This document shows, piece after piece, positions 1 through 7,699 of a DNA stretch of 64,000 bases. The notes beneath the pieces were generated by a model, which was not told the origin of the DNA, did no database searches, and saw nothing but the letters and a program-made list of their open reading frames with translations. The translations under genes were made by a program, and so were the position numbers. Position 1 is the stretch's first letter. The number at the start of each line of letters is the position of its first letter. The stretch is from Martinezella tropici (GTDB lineage: Bacteria > Pseudomonadota > Alphaproteobacteria > Rhizobiales > Rhizobiaceae): assembly GCA_000799755.1 (NCBI GenBank), contig JUHI01000016.1, positions 91,371 to 155,370 of the forward strand, given 5' to 3'.

Positions 1-84
1 CGGGTCGCAATCCAATCGCTCGTCGCCGCCGGATACGAGGTGCTTGAGGAGTGCATCTCTTTGCCCACTTCCTCGCTGCGATAG
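1..84 (+). CDS. C-terminal end of an unidentified protein (partial)
   Basis: Frame 1 is open from the window edge to a TAG at 82-84 and encodes about 27 residues ending in LPTSSLR. Composition looks like ordinary coding DNA (AIQSLVAAGYEVLEE), but too little is present to name a family. It would converge on the minus-strand glutathione transferase gene. The call rests only on the open frame, so it could be chance. Confidence 0.35.
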   Translation, partial: RVAIQSLVAAGYEVLEECISLPTSSLR

Positions 85-294
85 TGCGCCCGCGCTCATG
101 TTCTCGTCCAAGGCACGATCATCAGCAATTTGCCGCATGGGGAAGCATTCCTCTTTCGCCGAAGTCGAAACGCCTCGCAGGATCGCGGCGCGTTTCGTGC
201 CGAGCGGGGGAACCTCGGCAGCCGAACATTACGCCTAGCAAGATGGAGCGAGGCTGACTTGCCGGGGCCAGCAACGCCCGGTGGCAGAGGCAAC

Positions 295-323
295 AAAAAA
301 CCCGCGACCTTTGGGATCGCGGG
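295..323 (-). terminator. Rho-independent terminator of the yghU-like gene
   Basis: On the minus strand a perfect 7-bp stem (CCCGCGA/TCGCGGG, 301-307 with 317-323) is followed directly by six T residues (295-300). It lies about 30 bases after the stop codon of the minus-strand glutathione transferase gene. Confidence 0.85.
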
Positions 324-354
324 CTTCATTTATTCAGAAAGGAATCTCCGGATA

Positions 355-1230
355 TCAGCCGGCAGCTTCCAGTTTGTCCTGGGTCTTCGTGTCGAAGTCG
401 CTGGCATCATGGCGCTCGCGCAACTGTTCGGAGGGATCGCCCGACATGCGGTTGACCATGCGGCCACGCTTGACGGCTGGGCGGGCATAGACCTGCTCGG
501 CCCAGCGTTGCACGTTCTTGTAATCCTGCACCTGCAGGAATTCGGCCGCACCATACTGCCAACCCTTGGCCAAACCGCCGTACCAGGGCCAGATGGCGAT
601 ATCGGCGATGGTGTAGTCGCTGCCGGCGATATATTCGCTCTCGGCAAGGCGCCGATCGAGCACGTCGAGCTGACGCTTAACTTCCATGGCGAAACGGTCG
701 ATCGCATATTCGATCTTCGTCGGTGCATAGGCATAGAAATGACCGAAGCCGCCGCCGAGATAAGGAGCACTGCCCATCTGCCAGAACAGCCAGGAGATGC
801 ATTCGGCGCGAGCCGGCTGCTCAGTCGGCAGGAAGGCTCCGAATTTTTCGGCGAGATACATCAAAATCGAGGCCGATTCGAAGACGCGCACAGGCTTCGG
901 ACCACTGCGATCCAGCAAGGCGGGGATCTTCGAATTCGGATTGACGTCGACGAAGCCGCTGCCGAACTGGTCGCCATCGCCGATCTTGATCAGCCATGCA
1001 TCATATTCGGCGCCGCTGTGACCGAGCGCCAGCAGCTCTTCGAGCATGATGGTGACTTTCACGCCGTTCGGCGTTCCCAGCGAATAGAGCTGAAGGGGAT
1101 GGCGGCCGACCGGCAGTTCCTTGTCATGGGTAGGCCCCGCGATCGGGCGGTTGATGTTGGCGAACTGGCCACCATTGGCCTTGTTCCAGGTCCAGATTTT
1201 CGGCGGCGTATACTCGGCAGAACCGGTCAT
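355..1230 (-). CDS. yghU: YghU-type glutathione S-transferase / disulfide-bond oxidoreductase
   Basis: A 291-residue cytoplasmic protein of the Nu-class glutathione transferases (YghU/YfcG group), which reduce disulfides with glutathione. The N-terminal extension (WTWNKANGG...INRPIAG) precedes a thioredoxin-like domain with the family motif LYSLGTPNG, then VNPNSKIPAL and the helical C-terminal domain with YTIADIAIWPW. I chose the ATG at 1228-1230 because AAGGAGG lies six bases upstream; the ATG two codons earlier abuts the SD. It is monocistronic, with a strong terminator just downstream. Substrate is not predictable. Confidence 0.88.
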   Translation of the reverse strand: MTGSAEYTPPKIWTWNKANGGQFANINRPIAGPTHDKELPVGRHPLQLYSLGTPNGVKVTIMLEELLALGHSGAEYDAWLIKIGDGDQFGSGFVDVNPNSKIPALLDRSGPKPVRVFESASILMYLAEKFGAFLPTEQPARAECISWLFWQMGSAPYLGGGFGHFYAYAPTKIEYAIDRFAMEVKRQLDVLDRRLAESEYIAGSDYTIADIAIWPWYGGLAKGWQYGAAEFLQVQDYKNVQRWAEQVYARPAVKRGRMVNRMSGDPSEQLRERHDASDFDTKTQDKLEAAG

Positions 1231-1440
1231 GGGCATCCTCCTTTTTCGGGAATCAAATTGGGGGCGAACTTCGATGTAGCGCGCTACATAGGTGGCACAT
1301 AGTGGCCGCCGTTCATTTTTGCGAGAGGAGATTGCCCACTCTTCAATGCGCTGGCGCAGTTTGGCGCTGCTGCCATGGGCTTCTACGGATCTCTTTGCGC
1401 CATAGCTACGTGAGATCCCCGCTAATGGGATAGTTCGACA

Positions 1441-1600
1441 AATAAAAAGCCTGCCGCGGGAGGAGGTGCGGCAGGCTTTTATGAGAACCGAATAGCGGAT
1501 GGGAGGAGGAGTTCCGCTATTCCTGCAATCGCCCTTGGGAGGAGGATAAGGACGATTGCCAAGCGAAGGGATGCGGGAGGAGATGCATCGCTTCGATGGA
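1441..1600 (-). ncRNA. nfeR1: alpha-r14 / NfeR1-type small RNA with anti-Shine-Dalgarno loops
   Basis: Read on the minus strand, four consecutive stem-loops each expose CUCCUCCC or CCUCCUCCC in the loop. Stems pair 1563-1574 with 1585-1595, 1525-1536 with 1548-1559, 1490-1499 with 1513-1522, and 1444-1457 with 1468-1480. The last stem is followed by TTTTTATTT and acts as the intrinsic terminator. Repeated anti-SD loops are the signature of the rhizobial alpha-r14 family (S. meliloti NfeR1), a trans-acting RNA that pairs with ribosome-binding sites. The 5' end near 1600 is inferred from a TATGTT box near 1606-1611. The family members I remember have three hairpins; this one has four. Confidence 0.82.
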
Positions 1601-1735
1601 GACAACATACCAATCTTTTGCTCAGTTCATAGGCATTTCTTTGCAAGGCAGTTATGCGTTATGCGAAAACCGGAGGGCTGGGTCAGTGCAATCCTCGGAA
1701 TGCATGGCCGAACCCATCAGCCATATCGACAAAGC

Positions 1736-1765
1736 AAAAGCGCCTGCTCGGGACGAACAGGCGCT
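1736..1765 (-). terminator. Intrinsic terminator after the DUF1127 gene
   Basis: Minus strand: AGCGCCTG/CAGGCGCT stem (1739-1746 with 1758-1765) followed by TTTTG. It lies about 40 bases downstream of the DUF1127 stop codon. Confidence 0.7.
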
Positions 1766-1801
1766 GGCATAATGCAGCTTTATAAGGAGCCGGTGCGGCC
1801 G

Positions 1802-1948
1802 TTAGCGAGCGATCGCTGCGCGGGCAACATTGCGGATTTCGCCGCGATCGATACCCAGGTCGTGCAGTTCGCGCGTGGACATACGGCCCAGTTCGGCGAC
1901 CGTCTGACGATACTTGCGCCAGTTATTGAAAGAGCGTGCTACGTTCAT
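1802..1948 (-). CDS. DUF1127 small arginine-rich protein
   Basis: A 48-residue protein starting MNVARSFNNWRKYRQT. It has the DUF1127 core: an Arg/Trp-rich N-terminus, then ELGRMSTRELHDLGIDRGEI and an alanine/arginine tail. An SD-like AAAGGGGA lies about six bases before the ATG. DUF1127 (YjiS-like) proteins are abundant in rhizobia. As I recall, some have been linked to phosphate, carbon or RNA-related regulation, but the role of this one is unknown. It is monocistronic, with its own terminator downstream. Confidence 0.85.
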   Translation of the reverse strand: MNVARSFNNWRKYRQTVAELGRMSTRELHDLGIDRGEIRNVARAAIAR

Positions 1949-2066
1949 GATGATCCCCTTTCCTTGGGTTTTCGAAGCTGAGCTGCCGTGCTTGGCGCTC
2001 CCGTCGCTTCGATGAGAAACATATAGTTGAAACCCGCAGCCTTTTGCAGAGCTAAGGGATCACTGC

Positions 2067-2089
2067 ACCCATGCAATCACTGCATGGGT
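2067..2089. repeat. Perfect inverted repeat upstream of the thiamine operon
   Basis: ACCCATGCA and TGCATGGGT (2067-2075 and 2081-2089) form a 9-bp palindrome with a 5-base spacer, about 100 bp before the TPP riboswitch. There is no T-run on either side, so an operator or an mRNA structure is likelier than a terminator. Confidence 0.4.
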
Positions 2090-2187
2090 CGCTCGAAAGG
2101 CGGGCAAGCCTCGGTTCAGCCATCGTAATGGCCTTTGTGATTTGCTGATGACAGCGCCGCCTTTGTCTGCGAAAAGAAGACAGATGA

Positions 2188-2268
2188 GAGACAGGGGCGT
2201 CCGCCAACCGGCGGGCTGAGAAGCACCCTTCGAACCTGAACCAGATCATGCTGGCGGAGGGAGTCGCT
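2188..2268 (+). promoter_or_regulatory. TPP riboswitch (THI element)
   Basis: The THI-box consensus is present: ACAGGGGCGTC at 2191, CTGAGAA with GCACCCTT near 2216-2230, GAACCTGAACCAGATCATG at 2232-2250, then the closing CTGGCGGAGGGAG. The aptamer binds thiamine pyrophosphate. It sits about 60 bp before thiM, so high TPP should repress the thiMED operon, probably by hiding the ribosome-binding site or by termination. Confidence 0.93.
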
Positions 2269-2329
2269 CGGGACCTCGTGAAGCACAGCTCGTCGTCCCT
2301 ACGCGTCTCGCCCGCCTGAAAGGGGCGAT

Positions 2330-3133
2330 ATGCAAGACCAGACCACAGCAGGCAATCTGCTTCGCATCATGCGGGCCAACCCTCCGCTGGTGCAATGCAT
2401 CACCAATTTCGTCGCCATGAACATCGCAGCCAACGTGATGCTCGCAGCCGGCGCCTCGCCGGCAATGGTGCATGCCGAGGAGGAAGCCGGCGAGTTTGCC
2501 GCCATATCGGGCGCGCTGACGATCAATATCGGCACGCTCTCGTCCGGCTGGCTTTCGGGCATGCTGACGGCGTCGAGCTCCGCAAGCGCGACAGGCAAGC
2601 CGTGGGTGCTGGATCCCGTCGCGCACTACGCGACCGCGTTTCGCCGCCGGGCCGTCGCCCAATTGCTCGAGCTAAAGCCGGCGATCATTCGCGGCAACGC
2701 GTCTGAAATCATCGCGCTTGCCGGCGGCGCCAGCCGCGGCCAAGGCGTCGACAGCCGCGACGCAGTCGAGCAGGCGGAAGATTCGGCCCGATTGCTGGCC
2801 GAAAAGCATGGTTGCGTGGTCGCGGTAACGGGCGTGACAGATTTCGTGACGGATGGGCAAAAGGCAAAGCGCATTGCCGGTGGCTCGCCCCTCATGCCGC
2901 AGGTAACGGCACTCGGCTGCTCGCTGACCTGCCTTGTCGGCGCATTCGCCGCAGCAGCGCCAGGCAATCCGTTCGACGCCACTGTAACGGCTCTTGCGGT
3001 CTTTGCCGCCGCTGGCGAACAGGCGGGAGCCGTAGCAGAGGGACCCGGCTCGTTCTCGTGGCGCTTTCTCGATGCCCTCGCCAGCCTTACCCCGGAAGCG
3101 CTGGATCGCGCAGCAAGGATATCAGCCGCATGA
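2330..3133 (+). CDS. thiM: Hydroxyethylthiazole kinase
   Basis: A 267-residue ribokinase-fold enzyme that phosphorylates 4-methyl-5-(2-hydroxyethyl)thiazole in thiamine salvage. Family segments are clear: PLVQCITNFVAMNIAANVMLAAGASPAMVH, then LDPVAHYAT, IIRGNASEI and the C-terminal nucleotide-binding stretch VTALGCSLTCLVGAF. Its ATG is preceded by GAAAGGGGCG. It is the first gene behind the TPP riboswitch, and its TGA overlaps the thiE ATG (ATGA). Confidence 0.95.
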   Translation: MQDQTTAGNLLRIMRANPPLVQCITNFVAMNIAANVMLAAGASPAMVHAEEEAGEFAAISGALTINIGTLSSGWLSGMLTASSSASATGKPWVLDPVAHYATAFRRRAVAQLLELKPAIIRGNASEIIALAGGASRGQGVDSRDAVEQAEDSARLLAEKHGCVVAVTGVTDFVTDGQKAKRIAGGSPLMPQVTALGCSLTCLVGAFAAAAPGNPFDATVTALAVFAAAGEQAGAVAEGPGSFSWRFLDALASLTPEALDRAARISAA

Positions 3134-3765
3134 AAGACTTCGATCTCTCCCTCTATCTCGTTCTCGATCCGGTGCTGTGCCGTGACCTCGGCATGGTGGA
3201 GACAACGCGTGCGGCCGTCGCTGGCGGCGCTACCATCATCCAGCTTCGCGATAAGGACGCTTCGACCACAGCAATGGTCGAGACTGGCCGCGCCCTCAAG
3301 CAGATCCTGCATGGCACGAATGTCCGACTGATCGTCAACGACAATGTCGAGGCAGCCATCGCCATCGGCGCCGACGGCCTGCACATCGGGCAGGAGGACA
3401 TGAATGCCGCCGATGCCCGCCGCATGATCGGCCCGGACATGATCCTCGGCCTTTCGGTGGAGACGAAAGCCCTGGCTTCCGCCATCGATGCCGATATCGT
3501 CGACTATGCCGGGATCGGTCCGGTCTTTGCCACGCCCACCAAGCCCGACCACAAGCAACCGATCGGCTTCGAAGGCCTTGCCCGCATCATCAAGCTCTGC
3601 CCGGTTCCGGCGGTCGCGATCGGTGGCCTGAAACCGGAACATGCCGCCGATGCTCTGTCTGCCGGCGCCGACGGTCTCGCGGTCGTCTCGGCCATATGCG
3701 GCCAACCGAACCCGGAAGCGGCAACGGCCCTCATCGCAAAGGCCATCAAGGAGGCGCGTCAATGA
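3130..3765 (+). CDS. thiE: Thiamine-phosphate synthase
   Basis: A 211-residue TIM-barrel enzyme that couples HMP pyrophosphate to thiazole phosphate. Diagnostic segments are ATIIQLRDKD, NVRLIVNDNVEAAIAIGADGLHIGQEDM, GLSVET, YAGIGPVFATPTKPDH and VAIGGL. The start is fixed by the four-base overlap with thiM, and its TGA overlaps the thiD ATG. This is translational coupling within a riboswitch-controlled salvage operon. Confidence 0.95.
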   Translation: MKDFDLSLYLVLDPVLCRDLGMVETTRAAVAGGATIIQLRDKDASTTAMVETGRALKQILHGTNVRLIVNDNVEAAIAIGADGLHIGQEDMNAADARRMIGPDMILGLSVETKALASAIDADIVDYAGIGPVFATPTKPDHKQPIGFEGLARIIKLCPVPAVAIGGLKPEHAADALSAGADGLAVVSAICGQPNPEAATALIAKAIKEARQ

Positions 3766-4583
3766 TCCGCAACGTCCTGTCCATCGCCGGCTCCGATCCC
3801 TCTGGCGGCGCCGGTATTCAGGCCGATCTGAAGACTTTCTCCGCCCGCGGCGTTTATGGCATGGCGGCTCTGACCGCGTTGACGGCCCAGAACACGCAAG
3901 GCGTCTCCGGTGTTCATCCGGTGCCTCCTCAATTCGTCACGGACCAGATCCGGGCGATCTTTGCCGATATTCGCGTCGATGCCGTCAAGATCGGCATGAT
4001 CGCAAATGCGGCGATCGCCGACGCGGTTGCAGACATTCTGGAGCAACATCGCGACGTGCCCGTCGTGCTCGATCCCGTGATGATCGCCAAGGGTGGCGCC
4101 GCGCTCCTCGCCGCCGATGCCGTGGACGTGCTGACCACGCGATTGCTGCCCCTCGCAACCGTCGTAACGCCAAACCTGCCCGAAGCAGCCGCGCTGCTGC
4201 ACGAGGCGGAGGCGACGAGCCGCGAGGACATGGCGCGCCAGGCGTTAGCGCTCGCAACGCTCGGCCCCTCCGCCGTTCTGGTTAAGGGCGGTCATCTCGA
4301 AGGTGATGAAAGTCCGGATGTGCTGGCAAGCGCTGGAAGGTTGACCTGGTTCGAAGCCGAACGGCTGCCGACGAAGAATACGCATGGAACGGGCTGCACG
4401 CTTTCCAGCGCCATAGCAGCTGAGATCGCCAAGGGTTTGCCACTTCCCGAAGCCGTCGCCGTCGGCAAGGCTTATCTCGCCGCCGCGGTTGCCGCCGCGC
4501 AGCAACTTTCCGTCGGGAGCGGCCACGGGCCCGTGCAGCATTTCCATGCGCTATGGACAGACAGAAAAGGAGTAGAGAAATGA
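3762..4583 (+). CDS. thiD: Hydroxymethylpyrimidine / phosphomethylpyrimidine kinase
   Basis: A 273-residue ribokinase-like enzyme that phosphorylates HMP and HMP-phosphate to HMP pyrophosphate, the ThiE substrate. Motifs are SIAGSDPSGGAGIQADLKTF at the N-terminus, VLDPVMIAKGG, and THGTGCTLSSAIAAEIAKG carrying the anion hole and catalytic Asp region (here Cys-Thr-Leu). The start overlaps thiE, and the TGA overlaps the next SDR gene. With ThiM and ThiE it completes a salvage module; de novo thiC/thiG are not in the window. Confidence 0.95.
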   Translation: MIRNVLSIAGSDPSGGAGIQADLKTFSARGVYGMAALTALTAQNTQGVSGVHPVPPQFVTDQIRAIFADIRVDAVKIGMIANAAIADAVADILEQHRDVPVVLDPVMIAKGGAALLAADAVDVLTTRLLPLATVVTPNLPEAAALLHEAEATSREDMARQALALATLGPSAVLVKGGHLEGDESPDVLASAGRLTWFEAERLPTKNTHGTGCTLSSAIAAEIAKGLPLPEAVAVGKAYLAAAVAAAQQLSVGSGHGPVQHFHALWTDRKGVEK

Positions 4584-5344
4584 GCCTGCCACTCAAGGAT
4601 CAGATCGTCATCGTTTCCGGCGCCGGGCGTGGTCTCGGCGCCACCATCGCCACGGCGTTCGCCCGGGAGGGCGCGAAGGTGGCGATCAATTATCGCGCCA
4701 GCCGCGAGCGGGCGGAGGCACTCGCGGCCCTGCTTGGCGATCGCGCCAAAGCCTTTCGGGCCGATATTCGCAAACTCGAAGATACAAAGCGGCTTGTCGC
4801 CGAGGTGACAGAGCATTTCGGTGCACCAACGACGCTCGTGCACAACGCGCTGGCCGATTTCAGCTTCAACGGCGATGCGCGTTCGAAGCTGGACGCGTTG
4901 AGCTGGGCCGAGATGGCGATACAGCTGGAAACCGCGCTGCAGGGAGCCTTGAACCTGATACAGGCGGCGCGGCCGGCAATGGCCTCGGCGGGATTTGGCC
5001 GGATCGTCACGATCGGCACCAACCTCTTTCAGAATCCGGTGGTGCCCTACCACGACTACACCGCGGCGAAGGCGGCATTGCTGTCGCTGACCCGAACGGC
5101 TGCCGCCGAACTCGGCCCTCTCGGGATCACCGTCAACATGGTGTCCGGCGGACTTCTGCGAACGACGGATGCGAGCAGCGCCACGCCGGAGGCCGTTTTC
5201 GACATCATTGCCGCAAATACCCCCCTGCGCCGCGTCACCACGCCGGAGGAAGCGGCCGACGCTGTTCTCTTCTTCGCAAGCCCCTGGGCGCGGGCCGTCA
5301 CCGGACAGAACCTCATCGTCGATGGTGGCCTTGTCTTCGGGTAA
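4580..5344 (+). CDS. SDR-family oxidoreductase appended to the thi operon
   Basis: A 254-residue classical short-chain dehydrogenase. The Rossmann glycine motif is VSGAGRGLGATIA (residues 17-29), the usual NNAG is replaced by HNALAD, and the YTAAK active-site Tyr/Lys pair is present. Thirteen residues before that Tyr, where the catalytic Ser normally lies, is a Thr (IGTN). The annotation habit is 3-oxoacyl-ACP reductase-like, but the substrate is unknown. Its ATG overlaps the thiD stop, so it is co-translated with thiamine salvage genes. I chose this ATG over one nine codons upstream because of the preceding AGTAGAGAA and the overlap. Confidence 0.82.
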   Translation: MSLPLKDQIVIVSGAGRGLGATIATAFAREGAKVAINYRASRERAEALAALLGDRAKAFRADIRKLEDTKRLVAEVTEHFGAPTTLVHNALADFSFNGDARSKLDALSWAEMAIQLETALQGALNLIQAARPAMASAGFGRIVTIGTNLFQNPVVPYHDYTAAKAALLSLTRTAAAELGPLGITVNMVSGGLLRTTDASSATPEAVFDIIAANTPLRRVTTPEEAADAVLFFASPWARAVTGQNLIVDGGLVFG

Positions 5345-5359
5345 AACCCTCAAACAAAA

Positions 5360-5390
5360 GGCGCCGCTCCAACAAGCGGCGCCCCCTTTT
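5360..5390 (+). terminator. Bidirectional intrinsic terminator between the thi operon and uppP
   Basis: GGCGCCGCT/AGCGGCGCC (5360-5368 with 5375-5383) forms a strong stem flanked by CCCTTTT on the plus side and TTTTG on the minus side. It sits between the convergent SDR gene and uppP and can serve both. Confidence 0.85.
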
Positions 5391-5419
5391 CTATGCGGTG
5401 GCCGAATGGCACAGGCCGC

Positions 5420-6292
5420 TCAAGCCCAACCCATGGTCAACACGCCGAAAAGAATGACGGCGCCGAGCACGATACGGTAGATGACGAAGGGCCAGGTCGA
5501 GAAGCGCTCCAGAAAGCGCATCAGCCCCCATATCGTGATGAAGGACGATATGCTGCCGACGATCAGACCGACGAGCAGCACCGACCAGGCTTCCATTGGA
5601 ATATGTGCCTTGTGGAGTTCATAAAGCTCCTTCAGGCCGGCGAGCGCGATGGCGGGCAAGCCGAGCAGGAACGAGAACCGCGCAGCCTCCTCGCGCTTCA
5701 GTCCGAGGAAAAGCGCGCCGGTCAACGTCGAACCCGACCGCGAGACGCCGGGAACGAGCGCACCGACCTGCGTGATGCCGACGAACAGAGCATCCATCAG
5801 CGTCATCTGCTCGATGCTCTTGCGATGGCGGCTGTAAAGCTCCGCAACAGCCAGAAGCAAGCCCATGACCACGCACGCGATGCCGATCACCCAGAGGCTG
5901 CGGAAAGACGTTCCGCAAGCATTCAGGGAAGACGACAGCAGCAGGCCGGCAATGACGATCGGCACGGTCGCAATCACGATGGCGATCGCAAGCCGCATCG
6001 CAGGCGAGCGCCAATCCCTTCGCCTGACGGCATCGAGCGATCCGAAGGTGACGTAGCGCACGTCGCTCCAGAAGTAGGAGACGATCGCCGCAAGCGCCGC
6101 TAACTGCATGGTCGCCGAAAAGGCAGAACCCGGGTCCTGCCAGCCGAGCAGTGCCGGCACCAGGCGCATATGGGCGGTCGAGGAGACCGGCAGCAGCTCA
6201 GTCAATCCCTGTACCACACCCAGAAATGCGATCTTGGCATAGCCCAGGGCAACAAAGCCCGTGTCTACGCCTTGCGTACAAACATCAGCCAC
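5420..6292 (-). CDS. uppP: Undecaprenyl-diphosphatase
   Basis: A 290-residue polytopic membrane enzyme of the BacA/UppP family. It dephosphorylates undecaprenyl diphosphate to recycle the lipid carrier for peptidoglycan and O-antigen, and usually confers bacitracin tolerance. Both family signatures are visible: GLTELLPVSSTAH near residue 30 and PGVSRSGSTLTGALFLG in the centre, with about eight hydrophobic segments. The start is a GTG with GAGG ten bases upstream; the next in-frame ATG is far downstream. It is monocistronic. Confidence 0.93.
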   Translation of the reverse strand: MADVCTQGVDTGFVALGYAKIAFLGVVQGLTELLPVSSTAHMRLVPALLGWQDPGSAFSATMQLAALAAIVSYFWSDVRYVTFGSLDAVRRRDWRSPAMRLAIAIVIATVPIVIAGLLLSSSLNACGTSFRSLWVIGIACVVMGLLLAVAELYSRHRKSIEQMTLMDALFVGITQVGALVPGVSRSGSTLTGALFLGLKREEAARFSFLLGLPAIALAGLKELYELHKAHIPMEAWSVLLVGLIVGSISSFITIWGLMRFLERFSTWPFVIYRIVLGAVILFGVLTMGWA

Positions 6293-6349
6293 GTTTCGAT
6301 ATCCTCAGTTCTTCATGGGGGCTTTGCACCGGACCGGTGCGACGAACTT

Positions 6350-6370
6350 GTTGTAAAAGCATTTTACAAC
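6350..6370. repeat. Perfect 9-bp palindrome upstream of uppP
   Basis: GTTGTAAAA-GCA-TTTTACAAC at 6350-6370, about 58 bp upstream of the uppP start. A second small palindrome, GCACCG-GAC-CGGTGC, lies at 6326-6340. The AT-rich perfect dyad without a T-run resembles a regulator-binding site more than a terminator. The regulator is unknown. Confidence 0.5.
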
Positions 6371-6493
6371 ACGAAATCGACAACCGTTACCGAAAGCATC
6401 GCCGAATCCGCGTCATGACAGGGCGAGGATATAGCCGCGAAGGCTGAACTCTATCTGAAATTGTCGGCTCGAATGTCAGAGTTTGCCGTATTT

Positions 6494-6706
6494 CTAACTT
6501 TCTTCATCCGGCAGGGACTGCATGTAACGGATGATTCCGTAAAAGACGACGAGAAGGATCAGGGCACCTGTCGCACGATGCAGATCGTGCAGGAGCGCAT
6601 GGTGATGCCTGAGCAGGAGGCACGTCAGATTGTAAAGGGTGATGGCGACCGCCGTCATGATGGGGGCGAGCACAAGCGCCATGTTTCGCTGAAAGAAATT
6701 GATCAT
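6494..6706 (-). CDS. Small hypothetical membrane protein
   Basis: About 70 residues with two hydrophobic segments (MALVLAPIMTAVAITLYNLTCLLL and GALILLVVFYGIIRYM) separated by a His-rich loop (RHHHALLHDLH). GAGG precedes the ATG at 6704-6706 by eight bases; a GTG one codon earlier is an alternative start. I do not recognise a family. It lies in the gap between uppP and the GntR regulator gene, with no obvious operon partner. Confidence 0.5.
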   Translation of the reverse strand: MINFFQRNMALVLAPIMTAVAITLYNLTCLLLRHHHALLHDLHRATGALILLVVFYGIIRYMQSLPDEES

Positions 6707-6809
6707 CACGCGTACCTCGTTCGGAGGCCGTCAGAATCTACGGGGATTGGGGAGGAATTACGACGAAGGACTTGCCTGCGACGCTGGCGCGGAGCGCAGC
6801 CCGGCGGAT

Positions 6810-7514
6810 CTATTTCGTATAGAGCGCGCGCGACCGTTCCAGATGTTTGAGCATGGCCTGCTCCGCCCCATCGGCGTCGTTTTCCGCAAGACGTGCGAGG
6901 ATTTCCTCGTGCTCGACCAGCGTGAACTTCTCCTTGCCGGTCCAGATCAACATATCCGTGTGATAGGCTTTCAGCCATGCCAGCATGGCTTCGCTGACGG
7001 CGGCAAAAATGGGATTTCCGGATATCTGGGCGATGCGCGTGTGGAACTGCATGTCTGCTGAAATGAATTCCTCGGCATTCCCCAAAGACGCACGCTGCCG
7101 CTCGATGATCTCCTGAAGCTCGGCGATATCGCTCCCGGTCGCACGCTGCGCAGCCTCACGCGCCATGCCGCGCTCGAAGAAAATACGCGCGCCCTTCAGC
7201 TGTTCGAGCGAATCGGACGATTGCGACAGCATGATCTTCGCGGTCAGGTCGACTTGCCGGAAGATCGATTTCGCAGTGAGCTGAAGCACTTTTGCGCGTT
7301 CGCCATGAGAGATGTTGACCAGGCCCATATTGGCGAGCGCCTGCATGGCCTCACGGATCGCCGGACGACCGACCCCGAAGCGCTCCATGAGCACACGCTC
7401 GGATGGCATTTCGTCGCCGGGCCTGAGCTCTCCCGATGTGATCAACCGCTCGAGCCGGTCGAAGACCTCGTCAGACAGCTTTCGACGTACAATTTGTTCG
7501 ACAGGCTGACCCAT
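6810..7514 (-). CDS. FCD-domain GntR-family regulator of the apiose locus (probable repressor)
   Basis: A 234-residue regulator with an N-terminal winged helix (KLSDEVFDRLERLITSGELRPGDEMPSER, then FGVGRPAIREAMQALANMGLV). The C-terminal all-helical FCD ligand domain has the metal-binding pattern FHTRIAQISGNP plus later His residues. The DNA-binding domain resembles E. coli NanR, whose sites are GGTATA repeats; candidate operators in this locus carry GGTATA/GGTATG cores. It is divergent from oiaX across a 185-bp intergenic region. The effector is probably an apiose-pathway intermediate (inference). Confidence 0.85.
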   Translation of the reverse strand: MGQPVEQIVRRKLSDEVFDRLERLITSGELRPGDEMPSERVLMERFGVGRPAIREAMQALANMGLVNISHGERAKVLQLTAKSIFRQVDLTAKIMLSQSSDSLEQLKGARIFFERGMAREAAQRATGSDIAELQEIIERQRASLGNAEEFISADMQFHTRIAQISGNPIFAAVSEAMLAWLKAYHTDMLIWTGKEKFTLVEHEEILARLAENDADGAEQAMLKHLERSRALYTK

Positions 7515-7632
7515 GGAATCCCGCTTTCACAAAGCTTTTCCTTCCTTATGCATTTTTGGCCGCTGTGGCGGAAGCCCATTCGAAACGCGTTATCGGCAAC
7601 CGGGCAAAAAAATCGTTGCAGAAGTTGGAATA

Positions 7633-7644
7633 CTCATTATACCA
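7633..7644. promoter_or_regulatory. Candidate GntR operator 1, upstream of oiaX
   Basis: CTCATTATACCA, one mismatch from the 12-mer found exactly at 10338-10349 and 16056-16067. It lies 56 bp before the oiaX ATG in the divergent regulator/oiaX region and is followed by a second ATTACC half-site. Confidence 0.5.
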
Positions 7645-7699
7645 GATTACCAGTTTGCGCCACGCGAAAATCGTCGGCGAGAGGAGCATTTTGCCACTT

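Noticed and set aside
130..1302. 390-codon plus-strand open frame
   Set aside because: It is antisense to the YghU-type gene and crosses its terminator and promoter; no domain is recognisable.
1556..1981. 141-codon plus-strand ORF across the small RNA and DUF1127 gene
   Set aside because: It runs through the first sRNA hairpins, a terminator and the antisense of a conserved DUF1127 gene; no SD or domain.
2626..3762. 378-codon minus-strand open frame
   Set aside because: It is antisense to thiM and thiE, which have clear family motifs and overlapping starts; the long frame is a GC-rich shadow.
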